From contig CAZNVM010000183.1 in the NCBI GenBank assembly GCA_964576215.1, forward strand, positions 1 to 28,028: a stretch of 28,028 nucleotides of DNA, in the 5' to 3' direction. This DNA is from JAVBSX01 sp964576215. GTDB lineage: Bacteria; Planctomycetota; Planctomycetia; Pirellulales; Thermoguttaceae. This document shows, piece by piece, positions 13,433 through 22,595 of this stretch (position 1 is the first letter of the stretch; each line of letters opens with the position of its first letter). Both the position numbers and the translations under genes were made by a program. The notes under the pieces are model-generated. The model saw nothing but the letters and a program-made list of their open reading frames with translations. It was not told where the DNA came from and did no database searches.

Positions 13433-16333
13433 TTACTCGATCATTTTCGCAACCGCGTCTCTCGTTTTACGGATCACTTTCGGGTCGCGGGTAAAGTCGG
13501 TCAGGCTGGACGTAATTTCCCGGGAAAGTGTCTGAAGTTTTTCGCGGTCTTTCTGTTTTCGCCCGGCGAGAACGAGCATTTCATAGTCTTCAATCCCATC
13601 GCGGATCACCTCCCAACGGATCGACGAGTTCGGGGCTTTCAAAACCGGCTTACCATTGTTTCTTCCCGGCGTCGCGGCGTCAAGCGGCGGGTAAATGAAC
13701 CGTCCGTCGCCGTTCCCCCAGTATTGCTTCGTCCCTTTCGGCAGCGCACCGGACGAGACGTATCCCATCGGGTCTTCGTAGGGGTTCTGGAACGAATCGG
13801 GGAACGCGGTGTCACTGGTCCACCAGCACGATTCCCAAACGAGCGAACCGGTGATACCACGCTGGAAAGCCTGCCAGTGCCAAATCCGCATTTCCGTGCC
13901 GCCGTGATCGATGAAAAGCGTACAGTACGGTTCTTTCGGGCCGCAGCAGACGTACCACCAAAGCGTTTCGCCGGCGGCAAGGCGTTTGTCGCACCCGTCC
14001 GGATCGTAATTGTAACTCACCGGGCACCAAATATCGATATTCGTGTTCGCTTTTTGAAGTGCGTCGAGAAAGCCGTCGCCCGGTTCTTCCGTTATCATTT
14101 TGCGAATCCCCGGAGCGGCGGCACTGAGTCGCCCGTAACTTTCGGCGACGAATTCGTAATCCTTCGGGTCCGGCTCGTCGAACCAATAAACGTACGCTTT
14201 GTCGATCCACCCCTTGTCGATCAGGTGCCGCTCCAGTTGCGTTGCGTAAGACGTGAAGAGTGCCTTAAACTGCGGCGTCTCTTTCGTAAACCCGGCAATG
14301 TTCGGCTCGTTGCGGGATTCGTAAGTTCCGCCTCCCATGCCGTGAATGGGGATTACGAAATTTGTGAAACGGAATTTTTCGAGAACCCGCTCCATTTCCT
14401 TGTCGAACGCCGCGAAATCGATCTCGGCACGCGGCGGATCGGCCTGCGTATTCCACTGAACCCGGATTGGATCAAGCGGCGTCGGATTGTAGGGGCTGAC
14501 ACGATGCCCGGCGAAATTTTCGAGGTACAATTCGATCACGGCCCGCTTGTCCGCCTCGCTTGTGCAATTATGGTACTGAAATACGCGGTGCCAACCCAGC
14601 CCGAACGCCGTTTCCAGCGTGTTACTTTTCGGAAGCGTAAAATCCCAGACATGCAGATTCAGCGGAAACGAAACGTGAATATCGTCCGCCTTCATTGTTA
14701 CCGTTGCGGTGTAATCACCTGCGGCGGCGTCTTCGGGGACGTAAACCGTGAACCAAACCGGCAAAAGTTTGTTCGATTCGATGTTCACCGGTTCGTCAAA
14801 CGGTATCAAAGCGTCCGGCCAAAAGTCGCTTACGCCGGTTTTGTCGGTCGGATGCTCGACAAAATGGTAATATGCGTACCGGATTTCCACGTTCGACGCC
14901 GCAATGGTGGCACCGCCTGCCGTTTTCAGATCGGAAATGGAAGCGGTGACACCGCGAACGGGCCTCTGAGCTTGGAGCGATATTTGTACGGATTCATACT
15001 CGTTTTTCGCTGCAAATAGTTGAAGCGGAGATTCTTTCGGTAATATACGCAGATTTTGTGAAAGTTTTTGTTCCGGGTATCCCCATGTCCACAACAGGCC
15101 GCCGCGTTCCAACAGGAATCCTAATTCAGCGGGGCGATGGTATTCCGGGATGTCATATTTCACCTTAATACGGATTCCCGGATAGATGGCTTGGATGTGA
15201 TCCTCGCCTATCGTTCCACTGATCACATCGAACGGTACTGGAGCCGCATTGTCGGAAAATTTGAACCATGTATTAAGGTTATTGAAAAATAATGGTTCGA
15301 CCGCCATTTTTGAGGCGTTATCCTCAAAAGTGATCTCCGGGTAAAGCGTTTTTCCGCTCATGGTAATATTTCCACAATCGGTCGGCGATTCAAAGGTTAA
15401 GCGGTTCACCTGGAACGATGCCTTGTTTTCCGCCTTGAGTTTCAGGTAAAGCGTTTCAGCCGGAAAAAAGGATTCCGGCACAATGGCGTCAATCTGCCCG
15501 ACCTTGTCGATGGTGCCGAGTTCGGTCCACTCGTTTCCGTCACGGCTTGCAAGAAGCAAACATTTTCCGGAAACGTGATAATTGATGATCGCCGAGCATT
15601 TTCCGGACAAAAATTGAATCGGGGCGGAGGCTTCCAGGCGGATTATCTCAATCGGTTGCAACTCAAATTTGTACACGACCTCGCTTCCATTTCCAAAAGT
15701 CCAGCGGTCCGAATTGAACCCGGCCGTCGCTTTCCAAAGCGGACGGTGATCGTTACTCCCGTAATGATCGTAATCCGCTTGAAATTTGTACACACCGTCG
15801 CGAATCGATTCGCCGTCGCCGAGCCACAGAATATCGGTACGGGAACTCAACAGGGGGTGGATATCCCCACCTTGATAAAGCGGCATGGTCGGCTCGATTT
15901 TCGGATTACGGTACGTAAACGTTCGTTCGCTCGCCCATTGTCCGAGCCGAAACGGTGTCAAAGAGACATTATCAGGTACACGAAAAACATGGGAAAGCGT
16001 GGTACCACCTTCCGATTTTTCGACCATGTAATCCCGATTGGCAAATTCCGGCCCGCACGGCGCACTTCCGCCGCCGTTTTTCGAAGCGTTGGTGTCCACG
16101 GTAAACCGGTACGTTTTTCCTGACTCCAACGAAACGGCGGGACTGACCCACCAGGAACCGAAGTTCGGTCTCCCTTCGCCGATAATTTCGAGCGAGTTCT
16201 CTTGCTTGACACCTTTACCGCCGGCGGTGAGCGTCCACTGTGCAAGTTCCGGCACGGCAACGGGTTGCGGCATCGCACCAAAAGCGACGTTTGTCATAGC
16301 GGTCAATACGATCAGTGAAAAAAATGATCTCAT
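13433..16333 (-). CDS. Secreted GH123-type (DUF4091) glycoside hydrolase
   Basis: 966 aa from the ATG at 16333, chosen because it begins a signal peptide (MRSFFSLIVLTAMTNVAFGA); an ORF extension to 16408 adds 25 residues of repeat-derived sequence. The N-terminal about 450 residues look like beta-sandwich carbohydrate-binding modules (for example a segment with discoidin-like features ending HPLLSSRTDILWLGDGE). The C-terminal half matches the DUF4091/GH123 catalytic region: NTLETAFGLGW, an YVYWFDEPD motif with adjacent Asp719-Glu720 (the family's catalytic acid pair position), PVSYNYD, and the HWQAFQRGITGSLVWESCWW strand. GH123 enzymes remove beta-N-acetylgalactosamine by substrate-assisted catalysis; the exact sugar here is uncertain. 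Likely periplasmic or outer-surface. It lies downstream of a Gfo/Idh/MocA oxidoreductase on the same strand. Confidence 0.8.
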   Translation of the reverse strand: MRSFFSLIVLTAMTNVAFGAMPQPVAVPELAQWTLTAGGKGVKQENSLEIIGEGRPNFGSWWVSPAVSLESGKTYRFTVDTNASKNGGGSAPCGPEFANRDYMVEKSEGGTTLSHVFRVPDNVSLTPFRLGQWASERTFTYRNPKIEPTMPLYQGGDIHPLLSSRTDILWLGDGESIRDGVYKFQADYDHYGSNDHRPLWKATAGFNSDRWTFGNGSEVVYKFELQPIEIIRLEASAPIQFLSGKCSAIINYHVSGKCLLLASRDGNEWTELGTIDKVGQIDAIVPESFFPAETLYLKLKAENKASFQVNRLTFESPTDCGNITMSGKTLYPEITFEDNASKMAVEPLFFNNLNTWFKFSDNAAPVPFDVISGTIGEDHIQAIYPGIRIKVKYDIPEYHRPAELGFLLERGGLLWTWGYPEQKLSQNLRILPKESPLQLFAAKNEYESVQISLQAQRPVRGVTASISDLKTAGGATIAASNVEIRYAYYHFVEHPTDKTGVSDFWPDALIPFDEPVNIESNKLLPVWFTVYVPEDAAAGDYTATVTMKADDIHVSFPLNLHVWDFTLPKSNTLETAFGLGWHRVFQYHNCTSEADKRAVIELYLENFAGHRVSPYNPTPLDPIRVQWNTQADPPRAEIDFAAFDKEMERVLEKFRFTNFVIPIHGMGGGTYESRNEPNIAGFTKETPQFKALFTSYATQLERHLIDKGWIDKAYVYWFDEPDPKDYEFVAESYGRLSAAAPGIRKMITEEPGDGFLDALQKANTNIDIWCPVSYNYDPDGCDKRLAAGETLWWYVCCGPKEPYCTLFIDHGGTEMRIWHWQAFQRGITGSLVWESCWWTSDTAFPDSFQNPYEDPMGYVSSGALPKGTKQYWGNGDGRFIYPPLDAATPGRNNGKPVLKAPNSSIRWEVIRDGIEDYEMLVLAGRKQKDREKLQTLSREITSSLTDFTRDPKVIRKTRDAVAKMIE

Positions 16334-16363
16334 GGTGCAGTATTTGGCTGATATTATCCTTGT

Positions 16364-16439
16364 GAGCGGCGGGGTTTGCCCCGCGCGGAAACGGAGTGAA
16401 CCCAACACACGCCCCAGCGTGGGGCAAGCCCCGCCGCTA
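16364..16439. repeat. Inverted-repeat element with GCGGCGGGG ends
   Basis: GAGCGGCGGGGTTTGCCCC (16364-16382) is nearly complementary to GGGGCAAGCCCCGCCGCTA (16421-16439); two mismatches in 19. The hairpin occupies most of the space between the oxidoreductase end (16466) and the GH123-like start (16333) and may act as a transcription attenuator or be a mobile remnant. Confidence 0.6.
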
Positions 16440-16465
16440 ACGAAAAGTGCCGCTTGAAACAGACT

Positions 16466-17857
16466 CTACGAAAATTCGTACGGTTTTCGTGGTGTCCGCG
16501 ATTGCATTGCTTGTGCTTCGCCGTCGCCGACGATTTCCTCTTTCTCCGGGTCCCATTTCAAAGGCCGTCCGCCCAGCCGGATCGAGATGTTCGTCAAGTG
16601 ACACGCCGTAATCGAACGATGCTCGATTTCCACCGGAGCGACCGGTTCTTCCCGGGAACGGATACAGTCGAAGAAGTTCCTGATATGATCCAGCGACGGA
16701 CGAGCTTTCCAGGCGTTTTCCGGGAGCGGATTGTCCTTGAGTTCATCAACCGCTTGCCCGAACAGGCCGCCGCGATTGACGAAAATACGTCCCTTGTCGC
16801 CGAGGAACATGATACCATTACGGTCGTACGTTTTGATTTCGTCCGGAACGCCTTCGCCGAAAAGCCAGTCGGTCATGCTTTGACCGGTTTCCACATGCGT
16901 TTCCACATCGCCGAAAAGTGCAAAATCCTTCATGCCGGAGAAATAGAGCAATTCGACGCCATTGGGATACATCATCCGGGAAAAGAACCGGTCCGACGTG
17001 TTGTAGCATTCCTCCTTTTCCGGATCATCTTCGTTCGGAAACAGGCCCCGTGCTTCGACGGAAACCGGTCCGGTCCGCTCGCAATCCATTCCCCAATGAG
17101 CAATGTCAACATGGTGATTTCCCCAGTCGGTTACGATCCCGCCGGCGTATTCGTACCACCACCGCCAAACGCGGTGTGACCGATTGACCGTGTACGGATA
17201 AAACGGGGCCGGTCCCTGGTAATAATCCCAGTCGACCTCCGGCGGCACTTCCTGCGGCTTGAACGGACCGCCTTTGGTTGAGAAAAACGGAACGGCCACC
17301 CAAACGGTTTGCAGCTTGCCGATTCGCCCGTTACGAACGAGTTCGACCGCCGTTTGAAATTCCTGGCCGCTGCGTTGTTGCGTTCCGGTTTGAAAAACGC
17401 GACCGGTTTCTTGAATCACTTTGCAAAGGAGCTTTCCTTCGTCGATGGTATACGTGAGCGGTTTTTCGCCGTAAATATCTTTTCCGGCCCTGGCACACTC
17501 GATGTTGACTTTCGTATGCCAATGGTCCGGAACCGCAACGATCACGGCGTCAATGTCCTTGCGGTCAAGGATTTTTTCGTAACGCTGGAATATTTCCGCG
17601 TTTTCCGCTTTGAGACGTGCTTTGGCGTTTTCCGCCTGACGGAGATCGGCGTCGCAGATTGCGACGAGTTCGCCGAATTTTATCGCCAGGCTGGCGTCGT
17701 GGGTTCCCTGACTGCCGGCTCCGATCAGGGCGAATCGAATCCGGTCGCTCGGAGACTGCTTGGCAACGGCTTTACCCGCTTGCAAGGAAAAAGGAACAGC
17801 TGTCAGCATTGACGCCGCTAATGACGCATTTTTCAAAAAGGTTCTTCGTTTCATCAT
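16466..17857 (-). CDS. Twin-arginine-exported Gfo/Idh/MocA-family oxidoreductase
   Basis: 463 aa. The start has two consecutive ATGs (17857 or 17854). An RRTFLK twin-arginine motif at 4-9 and a hydrophobic stretch to about 30 indicate folded export with bound cofactor. A Rossmann domain with LIGAGSQG (44-51) and the EKPL lysine motif at 131-134 mark NAD(P) binding of the Gfo/Idh/MocA family. The second domain has WWYEYAGGIVTDWGNHHVDIAHW-type histidines usual for planctomycete members. Such enzymes oxidise or epimerise sugars and inositols; several TAT-type members work with glycoside hydrolases. Proximity to the GH123-like gene suggests glycan use, an inference from context only. Substrate unknown. 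Confidence 0.85.
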   Translation of the reverse strand: MMKRRTFLKNASLAASMLTAVPFSLQAGKAVAKQSPSDRIRFALIGAGSQGTHDASLAIKFGELVAICDADLRQAENAKARLKAENAEIFQRYEKILDRKDIDAVIVAVPDHWHTKVNIECARAGKDIYGEKPLTYTIDEGKLLCKVIQETGRVFQTGTQQRSGQEFQTAVELVRNGRIGKLQTVWVAVPFFSTKGGPFKPQEVPPEVDWDYYQGPAPFYPYTVNRSHRVWRWWYEYAGGIVTDWGNHHVDIAHWGMDCERTGPVSVEARGLFPNEDDPEKEECYNTSDRFFSRMMYPNGVELLYFSGMKDFALFGDVETHVETGQSMTDWLFGEGVPDEIKTYDRNGIMFLGDKGRIFVNRGGLFGQAVDELKDNPLPENAWKARPSLDHIRNFFDCIRSREEPVAPVEIEHRSITACHLTNISIRLGGRPLKWDPEKEEIVGDGEAQAMQSRTPRKPYEFS

Positions 17858-17970
17858 GGGAAAGTCTCTCTTCTTTTACAGTAAATTGAAAACCCAACCC
17901 GGTCCGGGCATTATTATTCGTATTGTACGGGCAACTGCCGTGATATTCAATCGTGTTCCCCATTTCTTGT

Positions 17971-18040
17971 CAGGCCGCCAAGAAGTTTACGATGAGTGGC
18001 AGCCGGGAGCGCAACGGAGTGAAGCGACCGGATTTCCCGG
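17971..18040. repeat. Family A left-end fragment
   Basis: CAGGCCGCCAAGAAGTTTAC at 17971 followed by the GGCAGCCGGGAGCGCAACGG core (17998) and GAAGCGACCGG, as in the elements at 302 and 22191. The right half is absent and the sequence runs directly into the kinase stop codon (18043-18045), so this copy borders and may define that gene's end. Confidence 0.6.
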
Positions 18041-18042
18041 TT

Positions 18043-19693
18043 TCATTTTTTCGCTTTTGCGAATTTTTCGACAAGTTTTTGCGCTGTCTCAAATTCGATG
18101 ATCACGCTTCGCTCTTTGATCGAAAGACTGTTGAAGATACTGTCTGCCAGGCGTCGGAACTGTTCAATCTCGATTCTCAATGAATTGACTTCATGGGTCA
18201 GTGCAGAGACCTGGTTTTGTAAAGCGGACCGTTCCTCTTCCGTGTCGCCGTTCAAATTCTCGCATTGTTTCCAGAGCGTTTCCAATTCCCGCTCCTTCGT
18301 CTTGAGTCTGTCTTCCTCTTCGCCAACGAGCTTTAACGCTTCTTCGGCGGCAATTTCCAACGCTTCCCTGGCGAGTTGCTCCATTCTATCGGCAAGCATC
18401 ACAGCGGCGACGATCTTGACCCTGGCACGCTCCAGCATGATACCGCTGATGCCAAGCACGATTAAAAACACAAACGCCGACGTGAGTAGTGTTACCGCCA
18501 GGGTCTTGTTTTTACGTACCCAACGCCACGCTTTTTCCCAGCGGGTCTCTTTTCGCACGCTGACGGATTCGTCGTCGAGCCAGTTCGTCAAATCCCGGAA
18601 CATCGCCCTGACCGTGGGGTAACGCCGACTTTGCTCGTGATCCATTGCCGTCAGACAGATCGCCTCGAGGTCTTTTGAAACGCTTTTGTCGATTTCCGAT
18701 GGCTTGCGCGGATGTTCCTTCTGGATTTTTTCGAGGACTTCCAGCGTTGAATCGCCGGCGTGAGGCAACTGCTCCGTCAATATCTGGTAAAGGATGACGC
18801 CAAGACTGTAAATGTCGGATTGCGGACTAATCACGGCGAATTTCCCCGACGCCTGTTCCGGAGACATGTGGGACGGCGTTCCGATGATCCTGTGTGTTTC
18901 CGCGGCTCCGGACCAGTTTTCAGGCTGGTTGTGCATTTTTTCCGCGGCAAGGTCCCCCAACGTGGTGTCGCCGCCTTTCACAAACGGTCTTGCGAGTCCC
19001 CAATCCATGACAAGCGTTTCGCCGAATTCGCCCAGCATGATGTTGGCTGGCTTCAAATCGCAGTGGATGATCCCTCTTTCATGCGCAAAACTCACCGTTT
19101 GGCAGACCGACGCGAGGCGGCGAATCAGATCACGAAACGCCGCTGTTTTGGTTTCACTTTTGTCCGGCAGAGTGTGGTAATAGGCAATCGCTTCCTGAAA
19201 GGTTTTTCCCTGTACCAATTTCATGGTGTAATACGGTCGTACCCTGACCGTCTGTGCCGAAGGCATGGACTGGGATGATACCGGGATGTTCGAGGCGGGC
19301 CGTGATTTCCGCCTCATCAAGAAACCGCTGTACGACTTCCGTGCGGTTTGCGGCACTTTCGAAAAGTTCCTTCAGTGCGACTTCGCGTTTGAGATTTTCA
19401 TCCCGCGCGATACTGATTCGTCCCATGCCGCCGCTTGCAAGTTCACGTACGAACTGATGGTTTCCGTACTCCCGAAGACCGGCCGGTTGCGGCCCTTTCT
19501 CCGCCAGGGTCAGCAGGGTGAAGTCGTCAAAATTCGTGGTGGATGCACATTGCGAATACTCCGGAAATTGCGTTTGCGTCTTATTCGGAGCGGATACGGT
19601 GATATTTTGACCACACCGACACCTGACCCGCCGTCCGACAAGTTGATCCTCGAATTGATACGTCTTTCCGCACTGGCAGTGAAAAGTTATCAT
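18043..19693 (-). pseudogene. Ser/Thr protein kinase with coiled-coil tail, single-base frameshift
   Basis: Read from ATG 19693, the first frame gives 151 residues up to …HPGIIPVHAFGTDGQG; dropping one base near 19238-19243 restores RPYYTMKLVQGKTF and an uninterrupted run to TGA (18043-18045), 549 aa in total. The repaired sequence aligns without gaps to HTLDYDETGNPYFVMQL of the kinase at 4793-6139. Domains: zinc-ribbon-like CxC (6,8) and CxC (25,27), P-loop ELASGGMGRI (84-93), Lys108, HCDLKPAN (His210-Asp212, Cys replacing the usual Arg), DWG (230-232), SPE, then a transmembrane helix (about 397-419) and a long Glu-rich coiled coil on the far side. Either a recent loss-of-function or a sequencing error. 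It is preceded by leader element copy 2. Confidence 0.8.
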
Positions 19694-19747
19694 GGTGTCA
19701 TTATGGGGTGGAATCGCGGGAAATGAGAATAATCATCCGGGCAAACC

Positions 19748-20032
19748 GGCAAGAACGGCAAGTTGGTGATACCAACCTAAAAAGGAGGGAAACGCCAAGT
19801 ACCACCCCACAGCATTTCTCATTCCATAGCCTTGGAAGAGCGCATAAACCCAGCGCACGTGCTGACGATCTGAAGGGACTGCCAGCATAAAATGCTGCAA
19901 GTCCAGAGCATGACGACCCTCCCGTAAAGAGAGGATGGCACATGATTCTCTGGATTTTTCATTTCTCCCGACCGAAAATTCCGGAGGCTATTCGGAAGAA
20001 TAAAGTGGTACAAACTTGCGATCAAACCAAAA
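19748..20032 (-). repeat. Conserved gene-leader element, copy 2
   Basis: Read on the minus strand it begins TTTTGGTTTGATCGCAAG (from 20032), passes CGGTCGGGAG, ATGTGCCATCCTCT (19943), a GTGCGC-rich middle, GGCGTTTCCC and ends CCAACTTGCCGTTCTTGCC at 19748, 54 bp before the kinase start. All blocks are in the same order and nearly the same spacing as in 11744-12015. A frame from the shared ATG (19943 to 19701, 80 codons, MCHPLFTGGSSC…) stays open here but is 34 codons in the other copy, so coding is doubtful. The remaining part of this 684-bp gene-free region (20033-20124 and 20273-20377) shows only a small TGACGG/CCGTCA hairpin near 20039-20058. Confidence 0.7.
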
Positions 20033-20124
20033 TGTAAAATGACGGCGATTTCACCGTCAAAAGGGATTCTATCCCGGTAAAAAGGCCGGTGCAAGACGGG
20101 CGGGAAAAATATTCCGCCCTCCGC

Positions 20125-20272
20125 CCAAGAGAACTGCAAAGTTCCTGGGAACGCAGGCATCTTGCCTGCGCGAGGCAGGCTGGAAGCCTGCGAACCCGGG
20201 GGCAGGCAAGATGCCTGCGTTCCCAGGGGGGGCCTTAATTTCGATCTATTTTAAACAATGCAGTTCTCTTGG
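20125..20272. mobile_element. Family C inverted-repeat element, 148 bp
   Basis: Ends CCAAGAGAACTGCA (20125-20138) and TGCAGTTCTCTTGG (20259-20272) are perfect 14-bp inverted repeats. The flanks CCCTCCGC (20117-20124) and CCATCCGC (20273-20280) could be an 8-bp target duplication with one change. The interior is a hairpin of CTGGGAACGCAGGCATCTTG and its complement around GGCAGGCTGGAAGCCTGCG. Partial relatives are at 22321-22475 (core) and 27816-27890 (left part). No coding capacity. Confidence 0.75.
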
Positions 20273-20377
20273 CCATCCGCCCAGAAATTACGCCCCGGTT
20301 GATATTTCGCCTAAACTCGCTACTCTTACGGGGAATTCTCTTTTCCAAATTCCACTCATTTCCCGGACCTTTTTCGC

Positions 20378-22180
20378 ATGAAAAACCAGAACATCCTTAT
20401 TGCCCTTGCGGTTCTTTTCGTGATCGCCGTCATCAGTTTTACGTTTCTCGCCCCTCTTATTCCAGACTTTCTCAGTTCAGAAAATCCCGAACAGGAAGTG
20501 CCGGTGGAGGTGCCCATGCCGCAATTGACCGATCAGGAACGGGAAAAACTTGGCCCGAAAAACGAGCTTGCGGAACTTGACTGTCTCCCGTCCGACGGAA
20601 TGTACGGAATGATTGCCCGTCCGAAACGGCTCTTGGAATCGCCGCTTCTTGCCGAAGGCCAAGATTTGCTCATGCCGGATTTGATTCGCTTTACGATGGT
20701 ACCGCTCGATATGACGAAAATCGAGTTGCTCTTGAGTGCAACGTCCGTCCGACAAGTCTCGGTTCCGGCGCAGCCCGGTCAGCCGGCCATGCCGCAGGTT
20801 ATGCCGATACCGTTCGCCTGTTATTACCTCCAAATGACCGAACCGGTCGACAAACAGGCGATTCTGAACCAATTCGTTCCGCCCAATAGCGGGCCGCAGC
20901 CTCCGAAAATGCGCATGGTTGCAGGAAAAGAAGTCTACGATCTTCCGACCGGTTTTCCGCTCACGACTCACGCCCTGGTTTTTCTCAACGAAAAAGCACT
21001 GCTCTACGTCATGGGAAACGAAGAAATGCTGAAAGACGTTCTCGACGGCAAAGCTCCGACCGGACCGCTTGCCGACCGAATGGCCAGAGTAAAAATCGAT
21101 GACTGCGATGTTGTTTTTGTCGGATCGGCGGAAACCGGCCTGCCGAACTTACCGCCGGAACTAATCGGGAATTTCTCGATGGCCTACGGTCTTTCGGAAA
21201 CGCTTGTCAAACTCCTTGTGGAAAATTTCCGTGCAATTCAACTGACGCTAGATCTCTCCGCTCCGGAAAATACGCCTCTATTAACGTTGAAATTCGAAAC
21301 ACTGAAACCGGAAGGGGCGAAGGAAATCGCGAAAAACATCAATGAACAGGTTGTGTTTTTTCGCAGTTCTCTCAGCTTGCTCCAGTCGAAAGATTCCGAA
21401 CCGACTCCGGAAGGGAACGGGCAAAAGCTCGGCAATCAAATTCTCGATTCGGTTGAAATTTCGTCGCAAGACTCGGTCGTTTCTGCGACGCTTCAACATT
21501 TTCCGACGTTGACGACTTACGTTTCGGAGTATTTCCAAAACCGGCGGCAGCAGATTGCGGACTTGGCGGTTCAGGAACAGCAACAGATGATTTTTGGGAA
21601 CATCTTTCAACGGATCAACACGATTCACCGTTACATGATTATGCACCATGACGAAAAGGGGCAATTTCCGTCCGCCGCGATTTGCGATGCCGAGGGAAAG
21701 CCGCTTTTGAGTTGGCGCGTCGCACTTCTCCCTTACATGGGAGAAAAGGCACTTTATGCCCAGTTCAAGTTGGACGAACCGTGGGACGGCCCGACGAACA
21801 GGCCGCTCATCGGGAAAATGCCGGCGATTTTTGGGGATGTAAGAGCTTACGATCCGACGCGAACAACGATACGGCTTTTCAATTCCGAGGGGACTCCGTT
21901 CGGCAAACCGGTCTTGAAAATGTCGGACCTATCCAGTCCGCAAACGACGGCCATGCTTGTCGTCGTATCGCCGGAAAACGCGGTTGAATGGACCAAACCG
22001 GATACGCTTGCGCCCTGCGAATCCCTGGAAGATTACGTTCAGCTTTTCGGCCCGATGATGCCCATTTTGCTTTTCGACAGAAACAACGTCATCATGCAGT
22101 TTAGCTCCGCCGCCGAACAGGACCGCCCCCTATTACTTGAACGCCTCAAAAACATGATCGAAGGAAAACCGATCCAATAA
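20378..22180 (+). CDS. Membrane-anchored DUF1559-like planctomycete protein
   Basis: 600 aa. An N-terminal hydrophobic segment (about 5-30, ILIALAVLFVIAVISFTFLA) acts as signal anchor, exposing the rest outside the cytoplasm. The middle (about 60-400) resembles no family I know. The C-terminal part has the run RINTIHRYMIMHHDEKGQFP, then LLSWRVALLPYMGEKALY, FKLDEPWDGPTNRPLIGKMP and a late strand around TTAMLVVVSPENAVEWTKP, which closely fits the DUF1559 domain repeated many times in planctomycete genomes. The usual type IV pilin-like N-terminus of DUF1559 proteins is absent. Its function is unknown. The stop codon is directly followed by a family A right half. Confidence 0.75.
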   Translation: MKNQNILIALAVLFVIAVISFTFLAPLIPDFLSSENPEQEVPVEVPMPQLTDQEREKLGPKNELAELDCLPSDGMYGMIARPKRLLESPLLAEGQDLLMPDLIRFTMVPLDMTKIELLLSATSVRQVSVPAQPGQPAMPQVMPIPFACYYLQMTEPVDKQAILNQFVPPNSGPQPPKMRMVAGKEVYDLPTGFPLTTHALVFLNEKALLYVMGNEEMLKDVLDGKAPTGPLADRMARVKIDDCDVVFVGSAETGLPNLPPELIGNFSMAYGLSETLVKLLVENFRAIQLTLDLSAPENTPLLTLKFETLKPEGAKEIAKNINEQVVFFRSSLSLLQSKDSEPTPEGNGQKLGNQILDSVEISSQDSVVSATLQHFPTLTTYVSEYFQNRRQQIADLAVQEQQQMIFGNIFQRINTIHRYMIMHHDEKGQFPSAAICDAEGKPLLSWRVALLPYMGEKALYAQFKLDEPWDGPTNRPLIGKMPAIFGDVRAYDPTRTTIRLFNSEGTPFGKPVLKMSDLSSPQTTAMLVVVSPENAVEWTKPDTLAPCESLEDYVQLFGPMMPILLFDRNNVIMQFSSAAEQDRPLLLERLKNMIEGKPIQ

Positions 22181-22190
22181 GGTATGTATG

Positions 22191-22314
22191 AATGGCAGCC
22201 GGGAGCGCAACGAAGTGAAGCGACCGGACCGAATCGCGGAGAAATCCGGTTACTGCGCTCCGCTCCGTTCCGTTCCCGGCTGCCATTGTTATTGGCGAAC
22301 TTGTTATCGACCTG
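22191..22314. repeat. Family A element lacking a clear left end
   Basis: The body (AATGGCAGCCGGGAGCGCAA… and complement) and right end AACTTGTTATCGACCTG (22298-22314) match the element at 302-454. The left terminus is degraded or missing; the few bases before it (ATCCAATAAGG, including the stop codon of the previous gene) faintly resemble the left end of the copy at 302, so the gene's last codons may derive from the element. Confidence 0.65.
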
Positions 22315-22320
22315 AATAAG

Positions 22321-22475
22321 CAGGAGGATTGCAAAGTCGCTTTTTTCCTGGGAACGCAGGCTTCCAGCTTGCCAGTGAGTTCGTAGGCATCCTACCTGCG
22401 CAGGGCGGAGACTCCATTCCGCAACCTTCGCGCAGGCTGGAAGCCTGCGTTCCCAGGGACTTTGCAATCCTCCTG
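22321..22475. mobile_element. Inverted-repeat element with perfect 18-bp ends, 155 bp
   Basis: CAGGAGGATTGCAAAGTC (22321-22338) and GACTTTGCAATCCTCCTG (22458-22475) are perfect inverted repeats. The interior begins with CCTGGGAACGCAGGCTTCCA and ends with its relatives, the same core as in family C. No target duplication is visible. It ends 37 bp before the promoter of mqnE. Confidence 0.75.
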
Positions 22476-22512
22476 ACGCCGCCAACCGCCAACAAAAACA
22501 GCCTGAAATCGC

Positions 22513-22541
22513 TTGACCGAAAACCGCGAAACCACTACAAT
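22513..22541 (+). promoter_or_regulatory. Sigma-70-type promoter for mqnE
   Basis: TTGACC (22513-22518), a 17-bp spacer, then TACAAT (22536-22541), about 55 bp before the chosen start at 22596. Good match to consensus; it supports the 22596 start over the longer ORF that begins inside the repeat. Confidence 0.6.
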
Positions 22542-22595
22542 GGCCTCGGTTCCGTTGTCCGTTCAAACCGATCTGAGGATCAAAGTAGCAGAGAA

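Noticed and set aside
13364..15019. 551-codon open frame on the plus strand
   Set aside because: Antisense to the GH123-like gene; Arg/Phe/Val-rich composition typical of a complementary-strand shadow, and it runs through a repeat fragment at its start.
19819..20160. 113-codon minus-strand frame in the gap before 20378
   Set aside because: It crosses the leader element and a family C repeat, has no domain features, and the frame is not kept in the other leader copy.
22329..22595. 89-residue N-terminal extension of mqnE
   Set aside because: It runs through a mobile element and the promoter; the start at 22596 fits the family length.
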